From: Albidovulum litorale
Lineage (GTDB): Bacteria > Pseudomonadota > Alphaproteobacteria > Rhodobacterales > Rhodobacteraceae
Assembly: GCF_025751495.1 (NCBI RefSeq)
Contig: NZ_JAOWKZ010000001.1
Coordinates: forward strand, 317,920-381,919
Reading direction: 5' to 3'
DNA: 64,000 nucleotides
The position numbers and the translations under genes were made by a program. Below the pieces are notes generated by a model that was not told the DNA's origin, did not search any database, and saw only the letters and a list, made by a program, of their open reading frames with translations. Numbering within the stretch: the stretch's first letter is position 1; each line of letters starts with the position of its first letter. This document shows, in pieces, positions 41,079 to 49,789 of this stretch.

Positions 41079-41519
41079 TCATGCCGCGAAATCCTCGATC
41101 AGGCGGAAACGTTCGCAGACCAGTTCCATGTCTTCCGACCAGCCGCCATTGCGTTCGAAAAAGGCGCGGTGACCTTTCTGCCAACCTGCAAGCGAGGTGT
41201 CCTCGCCCTCGGCCAGCGCGAAGTCCTCATCTACGTCACAAAAGCGGCGGATCGTGACCTCACGCGTCTCGATCACCAGCGCCGGACCGCCATCCCAGTC
41301 AAGCGCGATGTCGCGGCGGCCGGGGACCGGCAGAGCCTCGCCCTCGGCATGGAAGTCCCGCAGGGCGCCACAGGTCGCGGTCTTGGCCCCGGAGCGGACA
41401 AGGGCAAGGAGCCGGTCGCAGAGCGCGCGGCTGTCGCCGAAGGTGAAGGTCTCCGCCCCCGGATAGCGGGCGCGGGCGGCATTCAGTGCGAGGATCGTGT
41501 TCGGTTTTGCAGCCATCAT
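41079..41519 (-). CDS. ASCH-domain protein
   Basis: A 146-residue protein of the ASCH (PUA-like) fold: TFTFGDSRALCDRLLALVRSGAKTATCGAL and RRDIALDWDGGPALVIETREVTIRRFCDVDEDFALAEGEDTSLAGWQKGHRAFFER match the YhfF-type ASCH block. ASCH proteins are thought to bind RNA or act as acetylcytidine amidohydrolases (YqfB). Overlaps the upstream nuclease gene by four bases. A second in-frame ATG at 41528 is possible. Confidence 0.8.
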   Translation of the reverse strand: MMAAKPNTILALNAARARYPGAETFTFGDSRALCDRLLALVRSGAKTATCGALRDFHAEGEALPVPGRRDIALDWDGGPALVIETREVTIRRFCDVDEDFALAEGEDTSLAGWQKGHRAFFERNGGWSEDMELVCERFRLIEDFAA

Positions 41520-42076
41520 GCGCACCATGTCTGACGGACACCGCCACCATAGGGGCGGGCATGGCCGTCAGCGATCATGCGGCGGGCAAGCGGTGCGCCG
41601 TCGATAAAGACCGTCACCAGTGCACGGTCATAGCGGTCGGTGCCTTCGCGGACGATCCTCACCTCATCCGCCTGCCATAGAATTAGACGTAGCGCCCATT
41701 TCGCCGTTACAGCTGCGGCAAGTTCGGATGCACATTGCGGCGAGAACAGTTCGGGCGTGTCGAAGCCCTTGAGCCGCGCAGAAACATTGCCCCGGACAGG
41801 GCACCACATGCGGACGGTATCACCGTCGACCACCTGGTAGATGCGGCAGGAACCGTTTTCCGCCGACAGTGGCCGGATGACGGACAGCGTCGCATCCGCG
41901 ACACCGGGAAGTACGACCAGACCGAGCGCGCCCACCACGATGACAGCACGCAGGTAGAAACGCGGGTCGGCAAGTCTAACGCCGCGCCGCCGCCGGGGTG
42001 GCAGCCCCATGTTCCATTTTGGCTGCCGCCGGTAGTCCCGGCTGTAACGCACCACATTGTTATTACGCCGGGCCAT
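41516..42076 (-). CDS. Membrane-anchored thermonuclease-like (SNase) protein
   Basis: A 186-residue protein. Basic N-terminus, one hydrophobic span (FYLRAVIVVGALGLVVLPGVADA), then an SNase fold: VVDGDTVRMWC (Asp for Ca), SARLKGFDTPE (catalytic Arg) and TDRYDRALVTVFIDG (Glu-Arg position is Asp-Arg, so activity may differ). It would act outside the cytoplasm. Three bases after liuB; the position inside the liu operon suggests a passenger gene. Confidence 0.78.
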   Translation of the reverse strand: MARRNNNVVRYSRDYRRQPKWNMGLPPRRRRGVRLADPRFYLRAVIVVGALGLVVLPGVADATLSVIRPLSAENGSCRIYQVVDGDTVRMWCPVRGNVSARLKGFDTPELFSPQCASELAAAVTAKWALRLILWQADEVRIVREGTDRYDRALVTVFIDGAPLARRMIADGHARPYGGGVRQTWCA

Positions 42077-42079
42077 GGC

Positions 42080-43684
42080 TCACATCCGGAACACGCCGAA
42101 ACGCGTGGGTTCGATGGGCGCGTTGAGCGCCGCCGAAAGCGAAAGCGCCAGCACCTCGCGCGAGCGGCGCGGGTCGATGATGCCGTCGTCCCAGAGGCGG
42201 GCGGAGGCGTAGAGGGGATGCGACTGTTCCTCGAACATCTCGATGGTGGGACGTTTGAACTCGGCCTCTTCCTCAGGCGACCATGTGCCGCCTGCCCGCT
42301 CGATCCCGTCGCGCTTGACGGTCGCCAGAACGCCCGCCGCCTGTTCGCCGCCCATGACGGAAATGCGGGAATTGGGCCAGGTCCAGAGGAAACGGGGGGA
42401 ATAGGCGCGGCCCGCCATGCCGTAATTGCCGGCACCGAAAGAGCCGCCGACCAGCATCGTGATCTTCGGCACATTGGTCGTGGCCACCGCCGTCACCATC
42501 TTAGCGCCGTGCCGGGCGATGCCTTCGTTTTCGTATTTACGGCCGACCATGAAGCCGGTGATGTTTTGCAAGAACACAAGCGGGATACTGCGCTGGCTGC
42601 AGAGTTCCACGAAATGCGCGCCCTTGATCGCGGACTCAGAAAAGAGGACGCCATTGTTGGCGACGATGCCGACCGGGCAGCCTTCGACATGGGCAAACCC
42701 CGTCACCAGCGTCTCGCCGAAGCGCGGCTTGAACTCGTCGAAGCGGGAGCCGTCGACGATGCGGGCGATCACCTCGCGGATGTCATAGGGGGTGCGCAGG
42801 TCGGCGGGGACGAGTCCAAGAATCTCCTCGGGGTCATAGGCGGGTGCTTCGGGGCTCTGCCAGTCGACGCTTTGCGGTTTCCGCCGGTTCAGATGACTGA
42901 CCGCGCGGCGGGCCAGCGCCAGCGCATGGGCGTCATCCTCTGCCAGATAATCGGCGACACCTGAAAGCCGGGTATGGACATCACCGCCGCCGAGGTCCTC
43001 GGCGCTGACCACCTCGCCCGTCGCGGCCTTCACCAGCGGCGGACCGGCGAGGAAGATCGTCCCCTGTTCCTTCACGATGATCGAGACATCGGACATGGCG
43101 GGCACATAGGCGCCGCCCGCGGTGCAGGAGCCCATGACGACGGCGATCTGGGGGATGCCCTTCGCGCTCATCCGCGCCTGATTGAAGAAGATGCGGCCAA
43201 AATGGTCGCGGTCGGGAAAGACCTCATCCTGGTTGGGCAGGTTGGCGCCGCCGCTATCGACAAGGTAGATGCAGGGCAGATGGTTCTCTGCCGCGATCTC
43301 CTGCGCGCGGAGGTGTTTCTTGACCGTCATCGGGTAATAGGTGCCGCCCTTCACGGTGGCGTCGTTGGCCACCACCATCACCTCTTGCCCGTGGACCCGC
43401 CCGATCCCCGCGATGACCCCGGCGGCGGGGGCGTCGCCGTTGTACATGCCATGGGCGGCGGTGGCGCCGATCTCGAGGAAGGGCGAACCGGCGTCCAAGA
43501 GGTTCGCCACCCGCTCGCGCGGCGGCATCTTGCCACGCGCGACATGGCGAGCGAGGGATTTTTCACCACCGCCTGCGGCGGCCATTTTTGCCGCCTCGGC
43601 GATGGTCGCCAGCATCGCTTCATGCGCCGCGCGGTTGGCGCGGAAGGTATCGGAGCCGGTCAGAACCTGACTTGCGAGCTTCAT
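42080..43684 (-). CDS. liuB: Methylcrotonyl-CoA carboxylase, carboxyltransferase beta subunit
   Basis: A 534-residue carboxyltransferase. [57 protein letters not shown] and [20 protein letters not shown] are characteristic of the MCC beta subunit (the GAGNYG block distinguishes it from PCC beta). First gene of the liuB-nuclease-ASCH-liuD-GST-mvaB-liuC run. Divergent from ompW over 146 bases. Confidence 0.93.
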   Translation of the reverse strand: MKLASQVLTGSDTFRANRAAHEAMLATIAEAAKMAAAGGGEKSLARHVARGKMPPRERVANLLDAGSPFLEIGATAAHGMYNGDAPAAGVIAGIGRVHGQEVMVVANDATVKGGTYYPMTVKKHLRAQEIAAENHLPCIYLVDSGGANLPNQDEVFPDRDHFGRIFFNQARMSAKGIPQIAVVMGSCTAGGAYVPAMSDVSIIVKEQGTIFLAGPPLVKAATGEVVSAEDLGGGDVHTRLSGVADYLAEDDAHALALARRAVSHLNRRKPQSVDWQSPEAPAYDPEEILGLVPADLRTPYDIREVIARIVDGSRFDEFKPRFGETLVTGFAHVEGCPVGIVANNGVLFSESAIKGAHFVELCSQRSIPLVFLQNITGFMVGRKYENEGIARHGAKMVTAVATTNVPKITMLVGGSFGAGNYGMAGRAYSPRFLWTWPNSRISVMGGEQAAGVLATVKRDGIERAGGTWSPEEEAEFKRPTIEMFEEQSHPLYASARLWDDGIIDPRRSREVLALSLSAALNAPIEPTRFGVFRM

Positions 43685-43758
43685 GTGTCTGCCTCCAGAC
43701 CCTTTATTGCATACCTATGCGGCTTTGCAGCAACACCCTGCCGCACCGCAGAATAAAT

Positions 43759-43772
43759 TTGACTCAGGTCAA
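43759..43772. promoter_or_regulatory. FNR/CRP-type box upstream of ompW
   Basis: TTGACTCAGGTCAA is a perfect TTGA-N6-TCAA, the consensus of FnrL and related oxygen/NO sensors, centred about 65 bases before the ompW ATG and 81 bases before the liuB start. ompW homologues are FNR-regulated in other bacteria, which supports the call. Confidence 0.65.
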
Positions 43773-43830
43773 AGCCCTGACCAGCCCGCGCGCTAGGACG
43801 GTCCTGCGCGCGACAAGAGAGGGAACGACC

Positions 43831-44424
43831 ATGAAACTTACGATACTGCCCGCCATCCTCGCCCTTGCCGTCGCCGCCCCGGCCCATGCGCAGTCCGCCG
43901 GTGACTGGACGCTCGGCCTTGGCTTCGGTTACGTCGATCCGAAGGATGACAATGGCCTGCTTGCGGGCGCCCCGACCAGCGTCGACGAAAATATCCGCCC
44001 GACGATCACCGTTGAATATTTCCCGTGGGACAATGTCGGTATTGAACTGCTGGCGGCGACGCCCTTCAAGCACACCGCGACCATTCAGGGCGTTGGCACC
44101 GCGACGGTCAAGCACCTGCCGCCGACCCTGTCGCTGGTCTATCACATGCCGACCGGCGGCAAGCTGACGCCGTTCTTCGGCGCGGGTGTCAACTACACCA
44201 CGTTCTTCTCTGAGAAATCGGCGCTTGGGAACGTCAAGCTGGACGATTCCTTCGGGCTGGCGGTGAAGGCGGGCGTCGATTTCGCGCTGAGCGACAAGGG
44301 TGCTCTCAGGACCGAGATCCGCTGGATGGACATCGAAAGCGACGTATCTCTGGGCGGCGCGCCGATAGGCACGGTCGATATCGACCCAATCGTGGTCGGC
44401 ATGTCCTATGTCATGAAATTCTGA
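43831..44424 (+). CDS. OmpW-family outer membrane protein
   Basis: A 197-residue outer-membrane beta-barrel. Signal peptide MKLTILPAILALAVAAPAHAQ with cleavage after AHA, then GDWTLGLGFGYVDPKDDNG, typical OmpW start; alternate hydrophobic strands end in VVGMSYVMKF with C-terminal Phe. ATG 43831 is preceded by AGAGAGGGA. OmpW proteins form narrow channels for hydrophobic compounds and respond to anaerobiosis and stress. The FNR-type box upstream and the strong terminator downstream mark it as its own transcript. Confidence 0.88.
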   Translation: MKLTILPAILALAVAAPAHAQSAGDWTLGLGFGYVDPKDDNGLLAGAPTSVDENIRPTITVEYFPWDNVGIELLAATPFKHTATIQGVGTATVKHLPPTLSLVYHMPTGGKLTPFFGAGVNYTTFFSEKSALGNVKLDDSFGLAVKAGVDFALSDKGALRTEIRWMDIESDVSLGGAPIGTVDIDPIVVGMSYVMKF

Positions 44425-44446
44425 ACCGCATACAGGCACAGGGAAG

Positions 44447-44479
44447 GGGCGCGTCAGGTAGGGGACGCGCCCTTTTTTT
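44447..44479 (+). terminator. Rho-independent terminator of ompW
   Basis: GGGCGCGTC, loop AGGTAGGG, GACGCGCCC, then seven T: a perfect 9-bp stem and U-tract 22 bases after the ompW stop. The liuA stop lies 20 bases beyond on the other strand. Confidence 0.95.
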
Positions 44480-44498
44480 GTGGCGGGTGACGCGTGCT

Positions 44499-45662
44499 TC
44501 ACCCCATCGCCCCCATCAACTCGCGCCCGATCAGCATGCGGCGGATCTCGCTCGTCCCGGCGCCGATCTCCATCAGTTTCGCGTCGCGGAAGATGCGGGC
44601 GACGGGGGTTTCGTTCATGAAACCCATGCCGCCCATGGCCTGCACTGCCTGATGGGCGACCACCATCGCCTCTTCCGAGGCATAGAGCACGCAGGCCGCC
44701 GCGTCCTGGCGGGTGACCTCGCCCCGGTCGCAGGCCTTGGCAACCTCGTAGATATAGGCGCGCGACGAGTTCATCTTGGTGTACATGTCGGCGATCTTGG
44801 CCTGCATCAGCTGGAAGTTTCCAATCGGCTGACCGAACTGCTTTCGCTGGGCGATGTAGGGCATGACCTCATCCATACAGGCGGCCATGATGCCGGGACC
44901 AATGGCGGAAAGGACCACGCGTTCGTAGTCGAGCCCGGACATGAGGACACGGACGCCCCTGCCCTCTTCACCGAGGATATTCTCGAACGGCACCTCGACA
45001 TCCTCGAACACCAGTTCGGCGGTGTTCGAGCCGCGCATCCCGAGCTTGTCGAAATGTTTCGAGGTCGAAAAGCCCTTCATCTCCTTTTCCACAAGGAAGG
45101 CGGTGATGCCCTTCGATCCGGCCTCGGGGTCGGTCTTGGCGTAAACCACCAGAGTGTCCGCATCTGGCCCGTTGGTGATCCAGAACTTGGTGCCATTGAG
45201 GACGAAGCGATCGCTCTTCTTCTCTGCGCGGAGTTTCATCGACACCACGTCCGACCCCGCCCCGGCCTCGGACATCGCCAGCGCCCCGACATGGTCGCCA
45301 GAGATCAAGCGCGGCAGGTATTTAGCTTTCTGCTCGGGCGAGCCGTTTAGTTTGATTTGATTGACGCAAAGGTTGGAATGCGCGCCGTAGGAGAGCGAGA
45401 CCGAGGCCGAGGCCCGCGCGATCTCCTCAACCGCGACGCAATGGGCGAGATAGCCCATCCCGGCCCCGCCGAATTCCTCGGGCACGGTGATGCCGAGCAG
45501 ACCGAGGTCGCCCATCTCCTTCCAGAGCTGCGAGGGGAAGTCGTTCGACCGGTCGATCTCTGCCGCCATCGGCTTCACGCGCTCTTGCGCCCAGCGGTGG
45601 ACCATATCGCGCAGGGCTTCGATCTCATCGCCCAAATTGAACTTCATGGATGCGGTGAACAT
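44499..45662 (-). CDS. liuA: Isovaleryl-CoA dehydrogenase
   Basis: A 387-residue acyl-CoA dehydrogenase (FAD). [22 protein letters not shown] and [19 protein letters not shown] are N-terminal blocks; the catalytic Glu is likely in [14 protein letters not shown], the alternate location used by IVD, which supports IVD over generic ACDs; [19 protein letters not shown]-like C-terminus fits. Start at 45662 (MFTASMKF), with a GGGGGC before it. It starts leucine catabolism from isovaleryl-CoA and is separated from liuB by ompW. Confidence 0.93.
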   Translation of the reverse strand: MFTASMKFNLGDEIEALRDMVHRWAQERVKPMAAEIDRSNDFPSQLWKEMGDLGLLGITVPEEFGGAGMGYLAHCVAVEEIARASASVSLSYGAHSNLCVNQIKLNGSPEQKAKYLPRLISGDHVGALAMSEAGAGSDVVSMKLRAEKKSDRFVLNGTKFWITNGPDADTLVVYAKTDPEAGSKGITAFLVEKEMKGFSTSKHFDKLGMRGSNTAELVFEDVEVPFENILGEEGRGVRVLMSGLDYERVVLSAIGPGIMAACMDEVMPYIAQRKQFGQPIGNFQLMQAKIADMYTKMNSSRAYIYEVAKACDRGEVTRQDAAACVLYASEEAMVVAHQAVQAMGGMGFMNETPVARIFRDAKLMEIGAGTSEIRRMLIGRELMGAMG

Positions 45663-45677
45663 AGGCGCCCCCGAAAG

Positions 45678-45725
45678 AAATGAACGTATGTTCAATTCAT
45701 AGATCGAAAGGGTGAGTCGGGTCAA
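45678..45725 (-). promoter_or_regulatory. liuA promoter with overlapping TetR-type operator
   Basis: Minus strand: TTGACC (45725-45720), 18 bases, TATGAA (45701-45696). An inverted repeat AAATGAAC-GTAT-GTTCAATT (45678-45697, seven of eight arm bases symmetric) overlaps the -10 end and lies 16 bases before the ATG. TGAAC-N4-GTTCA is the shape of TetR-family (PsrA/LiuQ-like) fatty-acid and branched-chain regulators, so repression released by an acyl-CoA is likely. Confidence 0.5.
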
Positions 45726-45860
45726 TGGGTGTCAACGCCACCACTATAAAGCCACACAAGGCGTCATCTGTCCGTCCATGCCAAAACCATCCCATGAAAA
45801 AAGCGATGTCTCACCCGGCGTCTGAAGTATTATTCGCATGCCGGACGGAGGATGCGTGAC

Positions 45861-46256
45861 ATGGCACATGGGCGGAAACTGATTTCAAATGGCAACCCGA
45901 TGGAGAGCGTGGTCGGCTTCAGCCGTGCGGTTCGGGTCGGCAATTTCATAGCCGTCGGAGGAACCGCTCCGGTCGGTCGCGACGGCAAGACCGTGGGCGT
46001 TGACGATGTTTTCGAACAGACCAAACAATGCTTCGAGATCATCAAGGATGCGTTGGAACAGGCCGGTTCCGGTTTGCAGGATATCGTGCGAACCCGGGTC
46101 ATCCTGACCGACATCGACAACTGGAAACAGGCCATCGAGGCCCGGAAACTTTACTGCCTCGATGCACGCCCAGTCGATACCATCATGGCGATCAACCGGT
46201 TCGTGAATCCCGAATGGCTCGTCGAGATTGAAGTGGATGCGGTAGTTCCTGACTGA
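45861..46256 (+). CDS. RidA family protein
   Basis: A 131-residue trimeric YjgF/RidA fold protein. GNPMESVVGFSRAVRVGNFIAVGGTAPVGRDG and ALEQAGSGLQDIVRTRVILTDIDNWKQ match the family; EIEVDAVVPD is the C-terminal block with conserved Glu. RidA deaminates reactive enamines. The conserved Arg of catalytic members corresponds to VRTRV here, but the function of this paralogue is not fixed. The start at 45861 leaves nine bases after GGAGG. Confidence 0.87.
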   Translation: MAHGRKLISNGNPMESVVGFSRAVRVGNFIAVGGTAPVGRDGKTVGVDDVFEQTKQCFEIIKDALEQAGSGLQDIVRTRVILTDIDNWKQAIEARKLYCLDARPVDTIMAINRFVNPEWLVEIEVDAVVPD

Positions 46257-46300
46257 CGGGGAAAGGCGCAAACGGTCACAACCGCCCCGACGTTCCGCGT

Positions 46301-47527
46301 TCAATCCGCCGAAGGCACCATATCGACAGGCGCAGCCTCGCCCTGATGAACGGCTGAGACATCGGCACGGATGATCCGGGCGATGAGCGCCGCGTCCTCG
46401 GTCGAGAAGGTCAGCGGCAGACGCATGTCGATGAGACCCGCGAGGATGCGGTCGGTCTGCGGCAGCGACTGGCTCTCGGCATAGCGCCAGCTGTCGTGGC
46501 GCGAGGTAAAGCCCGTCGGCTCCGCATGGCCGAACCATTTCAGTTCCACCCCCCGCGCGGCGGCACGTGCGATCACGGCACGAACGCGGCACTCGGACCA
46601 ATCGGGAAGCAGGAACTGGAAGGACGAAGCAACATAGGCCTCTTCCGCGGGGCGCGGGATGAGTTTCAGGCCGGGTGTGTCGGCGAGCCCCGCCTCCAGC
46701 ACCTTGTAGAGCGCATTCCAGCGGGCGCATTGCGCGGGAAGGTCAGCAAGCTGCGGGCGCAGGATCGCCGCACGCAGGTTGTCCATCCGGCCCGAGACGT
46801 TCGGCGTCACATATTTCACCTTCTCGAACGCATCGGGGCCGGGGCTTGCGCGGTGGCGGCCGTAAAGCATGTAGCTACCAGACAGAATCGTGGCCCGCGC
46901 CATCAGGTCGGGATCGTCCGAGACGAGAAGCCCGCCCTCGCCCGAATTCATGTGCTTGTAGGTCTGGGTCGAATAACAGCCCGCGACACCCCAGCGTCCC
47001 GACTGCACGCCCCGCCAGGCGGCACCCATCGTATGGGCGCAATCCTCGATCACCTTCACCCCTGATGCGTCGCATAGCACCATCAGCCGGTCCATGTCGC
47101 AGATATGACCGCGCATATGGCTGAGAAGCAGCGCCTTGGCCCCGGGCAGCTTGGCCGCAAGATCATCAAGGTCGATCACCAGATCTTCGGTCGTTTCGAC
47201 AAAGACCGGCCTGCCACCAACAGCAGCGATTGCACCCGGCACGGGGGCAAGCGTGAAGGCATTGGTCAGGACCGTATCGCCCGGCCCGATGCCGATGGCG
47301 CGCAGTGCGCAGCCGATCGCATAGCCGCCCGAGGCGACAGCAAGGCAGTATTTTGCGCCGGTGAAGGCCGCGAATTCCTCTTCCAGAAGGGCCGTCTCGG
47401 CCACCTCGCCACCGACGGTGTTGTAGCGGTGCAGCCGACCGTGCCGCATGACCCTGATCGCCGCCTCTACCCCCGCCTCGGGGATCGGCTCCTGCTGGGT
47501 GAAACTGCCTGCAAAACGCTCGCTCAT
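46301..47527 (-). CDS. DegT/DnrJ/EryC1/StrS aminotransferase
   Basis: A 408-residue PLP enzyme of the sugar aminotransferase family. YCLAVASGGYAIGCAL is the PLP phosphate region; VIEDCAHTMGAAW holds the Asp; and STQTYKHMNSGEGGLLV contains the Schiff-base Lys (TYKHMNSGEGG). Such enzymes transaminate keto-sugars for surface polysaccharides or antibiotics, or are scyllo-inosose/GlcNAc related. No sugar dehydratase lies nearby, so the substrate is open. RBS GAGAAGG. Convergent with ridA. Confidence 0.85.
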   Translation of the reverse strand: MSERFAGSFTQQEPIPEAGVEAAIRVMRHGRLHRYNTVGGEVAETALLEEEFAAFTGAKYCLAVASGGYAIGCALRAIGIGPGDTVLTNAFTLAPVPGAIAAVGGRPVFVETTEDLVIDLDDLAAKLPGAKALLLSHMRGHICDMDRLMVLCDASGVKVIEDCAHTMGAAWRGVQSGRWGVAGCYSTQTYKHMNSGEGGLLVSDDPDLMARATILSGSYMLYGRHRASPGPDAFEKVKYVTPNVSGRMDNLRAAILRPQLADLPAQCARWNALYKVLEAGLADTPGLKLIPRPAEEAYVASSFQFLLPDWSECRVRAVIARAAARGVELKWFGHAEPTGFTSRHDSWRYAESQSLPQTDRILAGLIDMRLPLTFSTEDAALIARIIRADVSAVHQGEAAPVDMVPSAD

Positions 47528-47670
47528 TCCGCCTTCTCTCTTGCCCGCCCAACCCGGTCAATAACCAGCGAACCGGTTCGGATTCGTGAAACCCGTCTTT
47601 CAGCCCCGCAAAACAGCCCGACTATTGCACCTTCCCATTCCCAAATAGGAAGGGCGTACGTATTGCCGAG

Positions 47671-48333
47671 CTAGCCGATCAGCCCGCGAACGATCTCCGG
47701 CAGATCGGCGAAATCGTCAATCAACGCCTCCGGCGCAAAACCGGCGACGCCCTGCCCGGCCGGTCCGAAAGTGACCAGTGCCACCGGCACACCCGCCGCG
47801 CGACCTGTCTGGCGGTCGGTATCGGTGTCGCCGATCAGGATCGAGTTTTCCACGCGTCCCCCCGCCCGTTCGACCGACAGCCGGTATGGCGCGGGGTCAG
47901 GTTTACGCACTGGGAGCGTATCCGCGCCGATGAGGGAACCGAAGAGGCCCCGTACCCCAAGCCGCGTCATCAGCACCTCGGCCAAACGTTCGGGCTTGTT
48001 GGTACAGATGCCCGTCGCATAACCGGCCGCCCTGAGCGCCTCGACCGCCTCGATGGCACCGGGATAAAGCCGCGTTTCGCGGTCGATCCCCTCCTCATAG
48101 GCCGCGAGCAGGATCGGGTACTGCGCGTCGACCTCGGCCTCGCCGCCCTGCCCCAGCCGGGAAAATCCCAGCCGCAGCATGGCCCGCCCACCATGAAAGG
48201 CGGTCAGCGCATCGGCGACCGGGTCGAGCATGTCGCCGTGCCCAAACCCCCGGAAACAGGCATTCGCTGCCGCGATGAGGTCGGCCGAGGTGTCCGCGAG
48301 CGTCCCGTCGAGATCGAAAATCACCGTGCGCAT
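47671..48333 (-). CDS. gph: Phosphoglycolate phosphatase (HAD family)
   Basis: A 220-residue HAD hydrolase. Motif I FDLDGTLADT, motif II ICTNKPE, motif III KPDPAPY (Lys) and motif IV GDTDTD (acidic pair). Fits Gph of proteobacteria, which removes 2-phosphoglycolate from DNA repair or photorespiration. Start 48333 follows AGGGAAAGG; a long in-frame extension upstream is antisense to glmU and rejected. Divergent from glmU. Confidence 0.88.
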   Translation of the reverse strand: MRTVIFDLDGTLADTSADLIAAANACFRGFGHGDMLDPVADALTAFHGGRAMLRLGFSRLGQGGEAEVDAQYPILLAAYEEGIDRETRLYPGAIEAVEALRAAGYATGICTNKPERLAEVLMTRLGVRGLFGSLIGADTLPVRKPDPAPYRLSVERAGGRVENSILIGDTDTDRQTGRAAGVPVALVTFGPAGQGVAGFAPEALIDDFADLPEIVRGLIG

Positions 48334-48439
48334 TGCGGGCCTTTCCCTGTAACCTGCCGAAAAGAGTTGTGAAGCCACGCCCCTTGCGGCATTTGCGGCC
48401 ATCGTTAAAACGTGCCGGACCTTAAGGGAAGTCTCATTC

Positions 48440-49789
48440 ATGGCCACAGCGCTCATCATTCTCGCCGCCGGACAGGGGACCCGGATGAATTCCGACCTGC
48501 CAAAGGTCCTGCACAAGGTGGCGGGCGCGCCGGTCCTTGCCCATGCAATGCGGGCGGGCGCGACGCTGGAGCCCGAGCGGATGATCGTCGTGACCGGGCA
48601 CGAAGGCGAAGCTGTCTCTAAGGCAGCCCTTGAGGTGGATGAAAACGTCGTTACCGTCACACAAGCCGAGCAGCTAGGCACCGGTCATGCCGTGGCGCAA
48701 GCCCTGCCCGCGCTTGAGGGTTTTACGGGCAAGGTGCTGATCCTCTTTGGCGACACGCCTCTGATCCGAACCGAGACGCTGGAGGCGCTGGCCGGTTCGG
48801 CGACCGACATCACCGTCCTCGGATTTGAACCCGCCAATCCGCGCCGTTATGGCCGCCTGATCCTGTCAGGCGACATGCTTGAGCGGATCGTTGAGGCCAA
48901 AGATGCAACCGACGCCGAACGTGCAGTAACGCTTTGCAATGGCGGCTTGATGGCAGTTGAGGCCGAGCTGCTTTCTGACCTCGTCACCGGGCTTTCGAAC
49001 GACAATGTGGCGGGCGAATACTACCTGACCGAGATCGTCGCGCTGGCCCGCGCCAAGGGCCGTTCTGCCTCAGTCGTGACCTGTGATGAGGCTGAAACTC
49101 TGGGCGTCGATACCCGCGCACAACTGGCGCAGGCCGAGGCCAGCTTTCAGGCACGCGCCCGGGCCGAGGCGCAGGAGAACGGCGTGACGATGACCGCGCC
49201 CGAAACCGTCTTCTTCGCCTATGATACCGTGATCGGCCGCGATACGGTCATCGCCCCCAATGTCGTCTTTGGCCCCGGCGTGACCGTCGAAAGCGAAGCC
49301 GAGATTCGCGCCTTCTGCCATCTTGAAGGCTGCCATATCTCGCGCGGCGCCACCGTCGGCCCCTTCGCCCGGCTGCGTCCCGGCGCAGAACTGGCCGAGG
49401 ATGTCCATGTCGGCAATTTCGTCGAGATCAAGAACGCCATCCTCGACGAAGGCGTGAAGGTCGGCCACCTCACCTACCTGGGCGACGCTCATATCGGCGA
49501 GCATACGAATATCGGCGCGGGTACGATCACCTGTAACTATGACGGCGTGATGAAGCACCGGACCGAGATCGGCAAACGCGCCTTCATTGGCTCCGATACG
49601 ATGCTGGTCGCCCCGGTGAAGGTGGGCGATGGGGCGCTGACGGCGTCGGGGTCCGTCATCACCCAGGACGTTCCGGCAGAGGCTCTGGCCATTTCCCGCG
49701 CCAGACAGGAAACAAAACCCGGCCTGGCGGCAAAATTGTTCGAAAAACTGAAACAGATTAAGGCGAAACGCCAGAAAGAGGCGCAGTAA
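48440..49789 (+). CDS. glmU: Bifunctional UDP-N-acetylglucosamine pyrophosphorylase / GlcN-1-P acetyltransferase
   Basis: A 449-residue enzyme. N-terminal nucleotidyltransferase ILAAGQGTRMNSDLPKVLHKV, then GDTPLI, then a left-handed beta-helix (hexapeptide repeats from residue 250: VIGRDTVIAPNVVFGPGV) with the acetyltransferase site (GTITCNYDG). It makes UDP-GlcNAc for peptidoglycan and LPS. The stop overlaps the glmS start (TAATG), so the two are an operon. Confidence 0.96.
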   Translation: MATALIILAAGQGTRMNSDLPKVLHKVAGAPVLAHAMRAGATLEPERMIVVTGHEGEAVSKAALEVDENVVTVTQAEQLGTGHAVAQALPALEGFTGKVLILFGDTPLIRTETLEALAGSATDITVLGFEPANPRRYGRLILSGDMLERIVEAKDATDAERAVTLCNGGLMAVEAELLSDLVTGLSNDNVAGEYYLTEIVALARAKGRSASVVTCDEAETLGVDTRAQLAQAEASFQARARAEAQENGVTMTAPETVFFAYDTVIGRDTVIAPNVVFGPGVTVESEAEIRAFCHLEGCHISRGATVGPFARLRPGAELAEDVHVGNFVEIKNAILDEGVKVGHLTYLGDAHIGEHTNIGAGTITCNYDGVMKHRTEIGKRAFIGSDTMLVAPVKVGDGALTASGSVITQDVPAEALAISRARQETKPGLAAKLFEKLKQIKAKRQKEAQ

